Shown one piece after another: positions 1 to 11,444 of a DNA stretch of 64,000 nucleotides. The notes beneath the pieces are model-generated. The model worked only from the letters and a program-made list of their open reading frames with translations. It was not told the DNA's origin and searched no databases. The DNA comes from Deroplatys truncata (lineage: Eukaryota > Arthropoda > Insecta > Mantodea > Mantidae). Each line of letters starts with the position of its first letter. The stretch's first letter is position 1. Both the position numbers and the translations under genes were made by a program. Location of the stretch: assembly GCA_030765065.1 (NCBI GenBank), contig CM060989.1, positions 58,170,001-58,234,000 of the forward strand, read 5' to 3'.

Positions 1-265
1 CTATTATAAGGTAAGGATTTTAGTCCGCCTCTGCCGGCGTAATTTCCTCGGCGACTGCCGGCTGTCTCGCGCAATAGAGAGAGGCCACGAGTGGGTTCGA
101 ATATAATTTAACTACCACATATCGTTTTCAAGCATTGGTCTTTCATTTAGCGGTCTCCTCTCTGTCAGTATGGAGTCTCCTTTGCAGTTCTGCTTAGACA
201 AACCTTCTGGCATCCACGCTATCCGGTATAATCTAACATCAACTAAGGAGGCTTATGTGGGCCAC
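1..265. other. Unclassified sequence, possible tRNA-like fragment
   Basis: No coding region is recognised. A stretch near 91-101 reads GTGGGTTCGAAT, which resembles a tRNA-type B box, so an old SINE fragment is possible. No matching A box or second copy in the window was found. Confidence 0.25.
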
Positions 266-760
266 CTAGTACATATGTTTAAGGGATTTTCATAGCAAAC
301 GAAATGTACATCTTGAATTTTCTAGGAATGGCCTCTGAAGTCCTCTTCACTCTGAATGACTTTTGCATAACTGGTAAATCGTAAGAGATAAGACAAAATC
401 CTACCACACAAGAAATGTAGATCTCATTAAAGCATACAATTGATATCAAATAAATATATTTTTTGTGTGGAGTTAACCATTTTCGAGATATTCCTTGTTA
501 TTGGCTCGAATGTTCGAATATTTATACCTTTTTCAAGTGGTAAGTCGCTATTCGATTTTTTCATGGCCATGCAAATACATGGAATTTCAAAGTCATCACA
601 TAGGGACTCACTTTTTAAAAATCTGACTCATTTTAGCCTACTGTATTCTTCTTATAGCTAAAATGAAATGTGTAATGCAAGTTTATCTCGATAAAGGTGA
701 AGTATAGAGAAGAATAAGATTTTAAATGAAGAGTGAGTAGAGGGAGCCATATGAATGCAA
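266..760 (-). repeat. CTTTCTC-family repeat, subfamily B, partial
   Basis: The segment matches the half of the CTTTCTC repeat that starts around the motif ATATGTTTAAG. It runs to the terminal GAGTAGAGGGAGCCATATGAATG. It contains the family landmarks TTTTGCATAACTGGTAAA and AGTTAACCATTTTCGAGATA. The terminal sequence is the B type, and the CA-tract half of the element is missing. Confidence 0.75.
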
Positions 761-1815
761 AACAACAATATTTCACAGTGATTTTATAACTTGGTTTACA
801 GGCAGATGTTCAACTGTGAGCCAATTATGCCTCCTCTTCCAAGGAATAGCTGTTCTAGCAGAGATGGCCGCAGTTACTTAATGACTTAGGAATGATGGAC
901 TACAATTTTCGACCCCTGCTCGTAACCAGATCGGCAGCCCGAGTAACAAACCAGTAACCGGCTGTACCAGATCCAACAGCACTCGCCAGGTTGCGCTTAA
1001 GTAGTATCGACGTGATCGTCAGCTGTTCTTTGCGGTGCCCCTCGAGCGACGCTCCGACCAAGAAGAAAGGGTGCGACTTACTTAGTTCTCGGCGACAGGT
1101 GGAGAAAGAGTTCTTGAGCTTTGTGCCTGGGAGCGGCCGTCTCCACACTTTTCGGCCTTGTCTAAATTATTATATACATTCTTTCGGCGTAAGTAAACTT
1201 CAAAATTCTTATGTGTGGAGCGGCAGTTCAATTTTTCGAAGCGAGTTCATATTGAAATATAAGCACGTGCTAAATTGCATTAAAATGGTGAACATTGTGT
1301 GACAAGGACAAAGCGAAAATATTTAACGTATTTGAATTGTAATCTATTAACGTTTCTCAAATTTGAATGTGAATATATCCAGTGCTTTCTGGGCTGCAAG
1401 AATTACTAGTTTCATTTAGAGGTGTATTAAATCCTTACTTCATTTCCTTTTACTTTATTTGTAGTACAAAGAATTCATTATTCTGGGGGAATGCTTTGTT
1501 TCAATAATTCTAGAATGGGACCGGCATTTAACTTTTCTAGTAATTATCTGCTGTACTTTTGATTTGACTGTTGCTTATAATGATAGTTTTATTTCAAGGA
1601 ATTTTTTATAATGAATAATTTGTGGGATTCTACGCATTGACTGTACTTAAATAAATTAGTTTGATTGAAACGGCTTTGCTTGAATGTTACAACCGCTATA
1701 TGACCTCTTTAGAACGTCGTACAACTGTAAAAGCTACAAGGAACTAAAGCATAAGATTTGTGGTGTTTAAGAATACTAAATTCCATATTTATGAATTTTT
1801 GCAGCTTTTTGGGCC
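761..1815. other. Unclassified; GC-richer island about 895-1150
   Basis: This region has no recognised gene. The part from about 895 to 1150 is visibly richer in G and C than its surroundings and is open on both strands (82 codons minus, overlapping 103 codons plus). Neither translation resembles a family I know. It could be an old exon, a CpG-rich regulatory piece or part of an unrecognised transposon. The rest is AT-rich noncoding DNA. Confidence 0.4.
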
Positions 1816-4147
1816 TTTTTTTACTTTCTCTACTACGTATAGCAAGTAGGGGAAGTATTGTATTCCACCCAAAAATTCGATACCGAGATTAAACCGGAAA
1901 TACATGTTTTGAGGCCCCCTGAATAAAAAAAAACATTTTTGGAAACATGTCCGTGTGTGTGTGTCTGTGAACAGCATAACTCAGAAACGAACAGACGGAT
2001 AAACACCAAACATGGTATTTAAGATCAGTATCTTCCAGAGATGCGACACGAAGGTTTTCAAGAAAATCGCCCCACCCCAGACTACCCTTTACATGGAACA
2101 TATTTTGAAAATTTTAATTTTCTCAAAAATGGCTCTAACGATTTTGATTAAAATATCACATGTTTAAGATATTTTCATGACAAATGAAATGTATATCTCG
2201 AATTTTCTGGAAATGTCTCCAAAAGTGTTCTTCATTGTGAACGACTTTTGCATAAATGGTAAACCATAAGAGATAGACAAAATTTACCTACACAAAAATG
2301 TACATCGCGTTAAAATACACAATTTATGTCATATACATTTTTTTTGTTGAGTGAACCATTTTCGAGATATTGCTTGTTATTCCCTTAAATTTTTGCAGTA
2401 CTTATACTTTTTCTCAAATTCGTTATTCATTTTTACTTTCTCTACTACGTATAGTAAGTAGGGGAAGTATTGCATTCCACCCAAAAATTCGATACCCAGA
2501 TTTCACCGGAAATACATGTTTTGAGACCTCCTGAATCCAAAAAAAGCATTTTTGGAAACATGTCCGTGTGTGTGTCTGTGTGTCTGTGTGTGTGTGTGTG
2601 TCTGTGTGTGTGTCTGTGTGTGTGTCTGTGTGTGTGTGAACAGCATAACTCAAAAACGAACAGTCGGATAAACACCAAACTTGATATTTAGGTTCAGTGT
2701 CTTCCAGAGATGCGACACGAAGGTTTTCAAGAAAATCCCCCCACCCCAGACTACCCTTTACATGGAACATTTTTCGAAAATTTTAATTTTCTCAAAAATG
2801 GCTCTAACGATTTTGATTAAAATATCATATGTTTAAGATAATGTCATGAGAAATGAAATGTATATCTCGAATTTTCTGGGAATGTCTCCAAAAGTATTCT
2901 TCATTGTGAACGACTTTTGCATAACTGGTAAACCATAAGAGATAGACAAAATTTTACTACACAAAAAATGTAGATCGCCTTAAAATACACAACTTATGTC
3001 ATATACATTTCTTTTGTTGAGTGAACCGTTTTCGAGATATTGCTTGTTATTCCCTTAAATTTTCCAATACTTATACTTTTTCTCAAATTCGTTATTCATT
3101 TTTTTATGTCTTGGACTTGCAAAGAGAATGGAATGCGCCGCATAGCAACCAGCGTTAAAATATTTGACTATCGCTTAAAAGCTACCATATTCCCCTTTCA
3201 TCTACATGAAAATTACCAATAAGATTGACATCTCGATATCTCGATTAACATGAAGCATATGGAGAATAGGCGTTTGTAAAAATAGATTGTACAAGAGTAG
3301 AGAAAGTCATGTGAGTGTAACACATCAGATTTTTACTTTCTCTACTACGTATAGTAAGTAGGGGAAGTATTGTATTCCACCCAAAAATTCGATACCGAGA
3401 TTTCACCGGAAGTATATGTTTTAAGGCTCCCTGAATCCAAAGAAAAACATTTTTGAAAACATGTCCGTGTGTGTGTGTCTGTGAACAGCATAACTCAGAA
3501 ACGAACAGACGGATAAACACCAAACTTGGTATTTAGTATCAGTATCTTCCAGAGATGCGACACGAAGGTTTTCAAGAAAATCGCCCCACCCCCGACTACC
3601 CTTTACATGGAACATTTTTCGAAAATTTTAATTTTCCCAAAAATGGCTCTAACGATTTTAATTAAAATATCATACGTTTAAGATATTTTCATGACAAATG
3701 AAATGTATATCTCGAATTTTCTGGAAATGTCTCCAAAAGTGTTCTTCATTGTGAACGACTTTTGCATAAATGGTACACCATGAGATAGACAAAATTTAAC
3801 TACAAAAAAGTAGATCGCGTTAAAATACACAATTTATGTCATATACTTTGTTTGTTGAGTGAACCATTTTCGAGATCTTGCTTGTTATTCCCTTAAATTT
3901 TCGTTATTCATTTTTTTGTCCTGATAATGCAAAGAGAATGGAATACTCCACATAGCAACCAGCTCTTAAAATATTTGACTATCGCTTAAAGGCTACCAAT
4001 TCCCCTTGCATCTACAAGAAAATTAGCAATAAGATTAACATCTCGATATCTCGATTAACGTGAAGCATATGGAGAATAAGCGTTTGTAATAATGGTTTGT
4101 ACAAGAGTAGAGAAAGTCATGTGAGTGTAACACATCAGATTTTTTTA
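1816..4147 (-). repeat. Array of three CTTTCTC-A units with outer TTTTTTTA duplication
   Basis: Three subfamily A units lie head to tail: 1824-2429 (lacking about 230 bp of one end), 2436-3329 (complete) and 3336-4139 (complete). Units 1 and 2 meet at the oligo-T that is normally internal to the element. Units 2 and 3 are separated by a single TTTTTA. The whole array is bracketed by TTTTTTTA at 1816-1823 and 4140-4147. Unit 2 holds a long TG tract (about 2565-2638) at the usual internal position. Confidence 0.85.
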
Positions 4148-4916
4148 CACATGAGTAACATTAAACAAGTCTTAAAACTGAATGACATGACGTAAACATT
4201 TACATAGGCGACAATAAAGAAATAAACAAATAAACATGCTGAGGAATGGAAGAAAAGATAAGGTTTTTGTGTTTTTTGCGTTTCATCGCCATGCCCTCTT
4301 ACTCCAGTGCTGTCCAGAAAGGGAAGTCTGTACCGTATTTCACTCGCAGTCCTCTTGCCGTGATTTATGGGACGTTTCTTTTCAGTTAAATCTTCGCTTC
4401 TTACTTCAGTTAAAACTGTTCTCTCGAGGTCTCCCCAAAGGGAGGCACTTCCTGCTAGTTAATACATTCAGACTCAAGTGCACAATTGCAGCAACATATT
4501 TGCTGTTGTTGACACATTCTTTGTTTTAGGAAGACAATTCTTTTGCGTCTGCACGAAGGTTATTTTAAAATTTAAATTACCTATTTAAGTTATTTTATTT
4601 AAATCTTTGTACTATTTTATCAAATGGAATATATTTACTTTTCTAAATTTATTTTCAATAAACCATTAATGCAAATCAGCGTTCCAAGGACTGTATTCTG
4701 TGAAACGTCAATATTAATGTTTCGAACCTCACTAGATTTGTTATTAATTTTAGTTTGCCGTATTCTATCGCCCAAACAAGACTCGAGTGGTTTCCGAGAT
4801 TCCCGCTGATTCCTTATAAATATGTGATTAGCCTATGAGGGTATATATACATTCACATAACTTTCTTTATCTATCGTTTATTGGTAAGTATACAAACTAT
4901 TCTTACTAAACTTTAT
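4148..4916. other. Unclassified noncoding DNA
   Basis: The region holds a 97-codon plus-strand ORF at 4236-4529 whose translation is not similar to any family I recognise, plus AT-rich sequence. No repeat seen elsewhere in the window matches it. Intergenic or intronic DNA is the default reading. Confidence 0.4.
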
Positions 4917-5698
4917 TACTTTCTCTACTACGCACATATTTTAGAAAAAGGTCCGCGTGTCTGTAAACAGCATAACTCAAAAACGAAAAGTCGGATAATT
5001 ACTAAAATTGGTGTTTAAGTCCAGTACCCTCCAAGGATGCGACACGAAGATTTACAAGAAAATCCCCCCACCCTAAACCACCCTTTACATGGAACATTTT
5101 TCGAAAAGTTTGAGCTTCTAAAAAATGGCTATTATGATTCTGATTAAAACACATTATATTAAAGATATTTACATGACAAATAAAATGTATATCTTGAATT
5201 TTCTGGAAAGAGCCTTTGCAGTACACTTCATTCGGAAGGAATTTTGTATAATCTTGTATAACTGGTAAACCTTAAGCGATAGATGAAAACGTACCACACA
5301 AAAAATGTGGATATTTTTAAAACACACAATTTACTTCAAATAAGTTTTTTGTGGCATAAACCCTTTCTAAGATATCCGTTATTAAAGGCTCGAATTGTTC
5401 ATTTCTTGGTCATTCTTTAAAGTCCTTTCAACATTCAGTTGTTTCTCGCGATTGCATGGAAACAGTATGGAATTTTAAGGTTAGCGTATGACAGTTCTTA
5501 AACATTTGACTGTCGTTTTCCCTTTGAATCTGTAACAAAATGTGTAATATAACTATACCTGCAAAGGTTTATTTGTATTAAAATGTAGTAAACAGAAAAA
5601 TAAGCTTTAGTAAAATTAGTTTGTACACCCACTATAAACGACAGAGGGTAGAGAAATCCATTTGAATGCGTTCCCTTTGAAATCTCGACAGAGTACAC
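4917..5698 (-). repeat. CTTTCTC-family repeat, subfamily B
   Basis: It starts TACTTTCTCTACTACG and ends around GGTAGAGAAATCCATTTGAATG. It carries B-type landmarks such as GCGATAGATGAAAACGTACC and TTTCTCGCGATTGCATGGAA. The element is shorter than A copies around the CA tract. A second short CTTTCTCTACTTAG start follows at 5700. Confidence 0.75.
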
Positions 5699-6360
5699 TA
5701 CTTTCTCTACTTAGTGTAAGCACGTAGAAGAGAAGATAAAATGTAAGTTTTGACAATTTTACACTTCCTAGTTACCTTTATGAATAGATTTAAAAAAGAA
5801 CGAAATCAAAATGTTTGCCAGAAATAGGTTAACAGAGATGGGGCACAAGGTTTTCAGGTAGACGCAAATCTTTCTACAAACTTTTACAACGAATAAATCG
5901 CTTTATTTTTCCTCCTCGCATTTAAAATACGTAATGGCATTAAAATGGAAATTAAAACAGCGGTAGACTGTGAATTAAAACTTCGGTAAGCCTGTTAACA
6001 CACAATTCAATTCTAAGGAACAAATATTTAATTAAATGCGACACTCTGCTGAATTGTTGCATTTAGTGGTGAAGTTTGCCAGTCTGCCCCAAGCTTTCTC
6101 TTCCCAAAGAAAGCAGTTTAACACAATTTATGCAGCGCTCGCCGTAATCTTGCCCGGCTTATTGAAAAACTTTATTTATGGGCCACGGTACCATCGTGGA
6201 ATTAATTCCGGCAAACAAATGGAAGAGAAGAGAGCTGTTCATCTGCAATGTAGGTAAACACCGTTAAGGGGTGAGGGATATATCTTCCTTGCTACAAAAC
6301 TTTCTGGACATACGTAGTCAGACAGATTGGTCTGTCTGGTAGCTTGGAGAATAAGCGAAG
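5699..6360. other. Unclassified noncoding DNA
   Basis: Apart from a CTTTCTC-like start at 5700, nothing is recognised. A 73-codon plus ORF at 6036-6257 has no family resemblance that I can see. Confidence 0.35.
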
Positions 6361-6369
6361 AAAAAAAAT

Positions 6370-7109
6370 CGATGTGTTACATTCGCATGACTCTCTCTAC
6401 ACTCCATGGCTTATTAGTTGTTATGTAAATTATTTTTTACGAAAGTTTATTTTCCTATCTACTTAGTTTTAATCGATGAACCTTTCCGAAATAGCTGCAT
6501 TACACATTTCGTTCTAGATACAAAGGGAACAGCGATAATAATCAAATGTTTAAGGACTGGTCGCTATATATGACCTTAAAATTCCATACTCTTTCCATGC
6601 AATCACGGTAAACAACCGAAAATCGACAGGACTTCAAAAGAATAAAGTATTGAACAATTCGAATAAGGATATGCATATTTTAAAGAAATCTACATTTTTT
6701 ATTTAATAATCTTTCGTCTATCACTTAAGGTTTACCAGTTATACAAGATTATATAAATTCCTTTTGAATGAAGAGGACTTCACAGGCTATTCCCAGAAAA
6801 TTTAAGATATACATTTTATTTGTCATGTAAATTTCTTTAACATATGGTATTTATTCAAAATCGTTGGAGCCATTTTTTAGAAAATAAAAAGTTTCGAAAA
6901 AAGTTCCATGTAAAGGGTAGTTGGGATGAGGGAATTTTTAAGAAAATCTTCGTGTCGCATCTTTGGAAAATGCTGAACTTAAATACCAAGTTTGGTATTT
7001 ATCTGAACTTTCCTTTTTGTGTTATGCTGTTCAAACACACACACGCTTCCTTCTCTACTTACTACGTACCTGGTACAGAAAGTGTAAAAAAAAAAAAAAA
7101 AAAAAAAAA
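6370..7109 (+). repeat. CTTTCTC-family repeat, subfamily B, followed by oligo-A
   Basis: It begins GATGTGTTACATTCGCATGA, continues through the B-type midsection (ATCGACAGGACTTCAAAAGA), and ends near CTACTTACTACGTACCTGG. A run of about 24 A residues follows at 7086-7109 and separates it from the next copy in opposite orientation. Confidence 0.75.
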
Positions 7110-7112
7110 TAT

Positions 7113-7938
7113 TAGAAAGATATTCCTGTGTGTCTGTGAACAGCATAACTCAAAAACGGAAAGTGTTTAAACACCAAAAGATTTTCAAGAATATCCTTTC
7201 TACACAAACTGTCCTTCACATGGAAAATGTTTCGAAAATGTTGATTTTCTCTAATAGTGGCTCTTACGATTTTGATTACAATACAATATTTTAAAGATAT
7301 TTTCACAACAAATGAAATGTATATATTGAATTTCCTAAGAATAGCCTCTGAAGTTCTTTTTATTCTGAATGACTTTTGCGTAATTGGTAAACCGTAAGAT
7401 AGAGAGAAACAATCTTACTACACAAAAATGTAGATCTTGTTAAAGCACACAATTTATTTCAAATAACCTTTTTGTGGAGTTAACCAGAATTTTTTTTGTG
7501 AGTTGCTGGTTTGAATTTTCAAATATTTATACTTTCCTCAAATAGGAAGTCGATATTCGCTTTTTTCCAACTGATTATGCAAAGGAAACGTAATTTCAAA
7601 ACCATCACATAGCGAACAACTATTAAAGGATTTGCCTAGTGTACCTACAAGGAAGTATGAAACACGTTTCTGCAATGTTTATCGCAATTAACATGAAGCA
7701 GATAGAAGAGTAAGCTTTTATAAGAATAGTTTCCTGAAGAATGGGTAGAGAAAGAACATGAGAATGTAACACACATTTTTTTTCTCTACTGCTTACCTAT
7801 AGTAAGCAGAGGAGAATTACATTCCAACCATAAATTCGATACCGAGATTTCACTGAATATACGCTTTTTGAGACTCCCTGAATCTAGAAAAAGTATTTTT
7901 AGATAAAGCTCCGTGTGTGTCTTTGAACAGCACAACTA
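7113..7938 (-). repeat. CTTTCTC-family fragments, minus orientation
   Basis: A copy starting in the CA-tract region (TGTGTCTGTGAACAGCATAA) runs to AACATGAGAATGTAACACAC at about 7775. A second short fragment beginning TCTCTACTGCTTACC occupies about 7780-7938. Both are diverged. Confidence 0.7.
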
Positions 7939-7943
7939 AAATA

Positions 7944-8738
7944 TCTGATGTGTTACACTTATATGACTTTCTCTACTCTTGTACAAACTAATTTTACAAA
8001 CGCTTTTTCTCCATCTATTTCATGTTAATCGAGATAAACATTTGTAGAAACTATCTTATTGCCAATTTTCTTGTAGGTGCAAGGGGAATATGCTAGGCTT
8101 TAAGCGATAGTCAAATGTTTTAAGAGCTGGTTGCTATGTGGAGCATTCAATTCTCTTTGCATGTCCAGGACATGAAAAAAACGAATAACGAATTCCTATT
8201 TGAGAAAAAGTATAAGTATTGGAAACTTCAAACAAATAACAAGAACTATCTCAGAAATGGTTCACTCCACAAAAACAATGTATATGACATAAACTGTGTG
8301 TTTTAACGTGATCTATGTTTTTTTGTGTAGTAAAATCTTGACTACCTCTTACGGTTTACCAGTTATGCGAAAGTCGTTCAGAAAGAAGAGGACTTCTGGG
8401 GACATTCCCAGAAAATTCAAGATAACACATTTCATTTGCCATGAAAATATTTTAAGCATATGATATTTTAACCAAAATCGTTAGAGCCATTTTTCAGAAA
8501 ATCACAATTTTTAAAAAATGTTCCATGTCTGGTGTAGGTGGATTTTCTTGAAAATATTTGTGTCGAATCCTTGGGAGATACTAAACTCAGATACCACGTT
8601 TGGTATTTATCTGACTTTGATGTTTCCAAAAATGCTTTATTTGGATTCAGGGCACATGTATTTACGATCAAATCTCGGTATCGAATTCTTGGGTGGAATG
8701 CACTACTTACCCTATTTATTATACATAGTAGAGAAAGT
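7944..8738 (+). repeat. CTTTCTC-family repeat, subfamily A-like
   Basis: The copy opens TCTGATGTGTTACACTTATA and ends AGTAGAGAAAG, so both ends are present. The internal CA tract is lost and the copy is diverged. A minus-orientation fragment (ACGAAATGCTGGATAAATACC) is attached at 8744-8835. Confidence 0.75.
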
Positions 8739-8835
8739 AAAAACGAAATGCTGGATAAATACCAAACTTGGCATTAAATTTCAGAACCTTGAAGATTTAA
8801 ACCCGCAACCCAAACTACCCTTTACATAGAAACAA

Positions 8836-9399
8836 ATTTCGTTATTTTTGGTAACTTCTAACAGTAGTTACTTGCTCAGAATAAAAAATAAACAGTTTTA
8901 TTGGATTTAGATTTGCTTATGGTTGCTGTAACTCTTAACTCCTGTATTTCGTGCTTGTTCGAAAGTAATTCCGGAAAGTTATTGGCTTATTTCAAACAGA
9001 TGACCTTAAAGTTACCTTCTGTCTCATCTGTTGTCCTTTTTCTGCTATTAGTAATCAATTTTTAACAGTTTCCAATTGCACTGTTCACCTTCATTTTACT
9101 GCTTTTTTGTGAGACGTGGACTTTTGTGGCTTGCAGGAATTGTAAATGAGTAGAAATCCTAGTCGGGTTGATCGGTATAAGGATTTTATTTAACTTTAAT
9201 TGTTCCCTATTGCGCAACTTAAAATTATCAGACATCTCGCTTGATCCCTTTTATACTTGTCCCCAAATATTCCAATTAGTTTTTCAGCTCATATCATTTT
9301 AAAGCATATATATTAATATTTTATCAGTTGAATAAGGAGCTACGGGGAGGAACCCAAACCCCATGTCTCATTATTTCGTTATGGCTACTTTTACCAAAA
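8836..9399. other. Unclassified noncoding DNA
   Basis: AT-rich DNA without a recognised gene or repeat. Confidence 0.4.
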
Positions 9400-9690
9400 T
9401 AATAGTCGTGGTATTTGATCTACCATGGTAGCACTTGCACAATCGAGATGTTCCGGGTTCAAACTTCCGAGACCGACCAACCCGACAGAAGGTATTTTCG
9501 CCGTTTTCCTTGGTCGCCAGGCAAATGTGGGTTGGATAATTTGATCCGCGAATTTTGCTATCATCCCATCAGTATATTTCATTTGCTTCATCTTCACCGC
9601 CCTACGAGACATTGGATTGATCACCCATCCTGGATATGCTATGATCTACAATTTGCTTGCTCCTCGAATGGCTACTGAGCCAAGGCCATT
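9400..9690 (+). mobile_element. tRNA-derived SINE, family 1
   Basis: The head holds a B-box-like GGGTTCAAACTTCCGAGACC, followed by the family body GACCGACCAACCCGACAG and TTGGTCGCCAGGCAAATGTG. The tail runs through CTTCATCTTCACCGCCCTAC and ACCCATCCTGGATATGC. It is the intact paralogue of the SINE that mariner 11445-12698 has split, so it shows what that target looked like before insertion. Confidence 0.7.
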
Positions 9691-10041
9691 GGCTTGTAAG
9701 TCTTACAAAGAGGAGGATAATCCGTGGAAGAAGATCATAGCACATAAAAGCCTTTGTTATTATTAAAACATGAAGTATAAAATCCTTCATGCCAAAACCT
9801 ACGTTGAAATTTCAATGAGATAACTCTACGGCTTACCAGAGTCGTCTATTTCAGTTCCATAACGTTAAGTGTTGTTTACTTATAGTATAAATGCCTGATG
9901 TTTTGAGATATCAAAAGTTGGCAGCTTTAATTTTGCATGCAGGTTTTTTATGACAAATCGCTTCTGTCACCAAAATTTCAATGCAGGTTTCGGCATGAAG
10001 GGTTCGATACTTCCCTTCTCAGTACAAATGTGGGGGCTCAC
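9691..10041. other. Intronic DNA below a RASGEF1 exon
   Basis: No feature is recognised except the intron donor GTGAGC at 10041-10036 (minus strand) immediately after the exon. The next exon of the gene is not found downstream, between here and position 1. Confidence 0.5.
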
Positions 10042-10244
10042 CTATTAGAGCAGCCTTCATTGAGGAAGTACAAGTCCTTCACCAGCAACGAGAAGAACGG
10101 TATGACTATCCTCTGACGGTCATCAGTGGCCCCGGCAGAGCGCCACATAGCAGCTTTCAGGGTGGACCTGTAGCTACTGAAGTTAGAGGAAGGATCCATC
10201 TGGTGCTCCAGTATGGAAAATTTGGCCTGCTGCACCTTGCTCCA
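10042..10244 (-). CDS. RASGEF1: RASGEF1-family Ras guanine exchange factor, RasGEF-domain exon (third in window)
   Basis: This 203-bp exon encodes 67 residues plus two bases of a split Arg codon. It begins WSKVQQAKF and includes ILEHQMDPSSNF, RIVIPFFSLLVKDLYFLNEG and CSN. These are conserved blocks of the C-terminal half of the RasGEF (CDC25) domain, which promotes GDP-to-GTP exchange on small Ras/Rap GTPases in the cytoplasm. The acceptor is TTACAG just above 10244. The donor is AG|GTGAGC below 10042, giving a phase-2 intron. Its first codon, TGG, joins in frame to the exon ending RLKKT at 40413, rebuilding the family motif KKTWSKV. The domain's last part is not in the window. The assignment to the RASGEF1 group rests on remembered similarity to vertebrate RASGEF1A/B/C and their single fly relative. 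Confidence 0.92.
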
Positions 10245-10312
10245 CTGTAACACAAAAACACTGCATTAGAATCCATTTGGATTATCCCTGTTTAATTTCT
10301 GTACTGTAGTAA

Positions 10313-11134
10313 ATATTCTTGTACAAACTATTTTTACAAACGCTTATTCTCCATCTACTTCATGTTAATCGAGATAAACATTTACACAAACTTTCTTATT
10401 GCTAATTTTCTTGTAGGTGCAAGGGAAATATGGTAGGCTTTAAGCGATAGTCAAATCTTTTAAGAGCTGGTTGCTATGTGGAGCATTCCATTCTCTTTGC
10501 ATGTCCAGGAAATAAATAAATAAAAAAAAAAAGAATAACGAATTCCAATTTGAGAAAAAGTATACATATTGGAAAATTCAAACAAATAACAAGGAATATC
10601 ACGGGAATGGTTCACTGGGCAAAAGAAATGTATGATATAAACTGTGTGTTTTAACGAGATCCACATTTTTTGTGCTATAATATTTTGTCTATCTCTTACG
10701 GTTTACCAATTATGCGAGTCATTCAGAACGAAGAGGACTTTTGGGGACATGCCTGAAAATTCAGATGTGCATTTCATTTGCCATGAAAATTCTTACACAC
10801 ATGGTATTTTAATTAAAATCATTTGAGCCATTTTTGAGAAAATCAAAATTCTTTAAAAAATTTCCATGTAAAGGGTATTCTGGGCTGGGGGGATTTTCTT
10901 GAAAATCTTCTTGTCGCGTTCTTGAAAGATACTAAACGAAATACCAAGTTTGGTATTTATCCAAGTTTTCGTTTTTGAGTTATGCTGTTCACAGGCACAC
11001 ATACGGACATGTTTCCAAAAATGCTTTATTTGGATTCAGGCACTTGAAAACATGTATTTGCGGTGAAATCTCGGTATCGAATTTTTGGGTGGAATGCAAT
11101 ACTTCCCCTACTTGCTATAGGTAATAGAGAAAGT
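10313..11134 (+). repeat. CTTTCTC-family repeat, 5'-truncated
   Basis: The copy enters at TATTCTTGTACAAACTATTT and runs to GGTAATAGAGAAAGT at 11134. It retains the block GGGCTGGGGGGATTTTCTTG and the CAGGCACACATACGGACATG site where other copies carry CA tracts. A minus-orientation fragment follows at about 11140-11300. Confidence 0.8.
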
Positions 11135-11360
11135 AAAAACGAAATGCCCGGTAAATGCCAAACTGGTGTACCATAATATTGTATGTTTAAGATATTTGCA
11201 TGAGGAGTAAATGTATATCTTGAGATTTCAGAGACTAGGCTATGAAGAGCTCTTCATTCTGAATGACTTTTGTATAACGGCAAACCTTATCACGGTTTAC
11301 CACGGAATAAACGTATTGTAAGTGCGACAATTATAACAGTTAGCCGAAAATAACTGAATT

Positions 11361-11444
11361 TCACACCCCTAGTATTCTGTCGAGGAAAAAGCAAACTCTG
11401 AATTATAGCATATCCAGGATGGGTGATTAGCCCAATGCCTAGTA
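11361..11444 (-). mobile_element. SINE family 1, distal half (split by mariner)
   Basis: Read on the minus strand, it matches the 3' part of the SINE at 9600-9690, including ATCACCCATCCTGGATATGC. It is the downstream half of the SINE interrupted by the mariner element. The other half is at 12701-12890. Confidence 0.75.

Noticed and set aside
2445-2691. Frames rich in Thr-His or Val-Cys-Val repeats (also at 34211, 35656-36088)
   Set aside because: They are translations of CA/TG microsatellites inside the CTTTCTC repeat on both strands, not proteins.
1824-4139. CRISPR-like or satellite interpretation of regularly repeated blocks
   Set aside because: Units are about 850 bp, transposon-bounded and dispersed in both orientations; no short repeat-spacer pattern exists.
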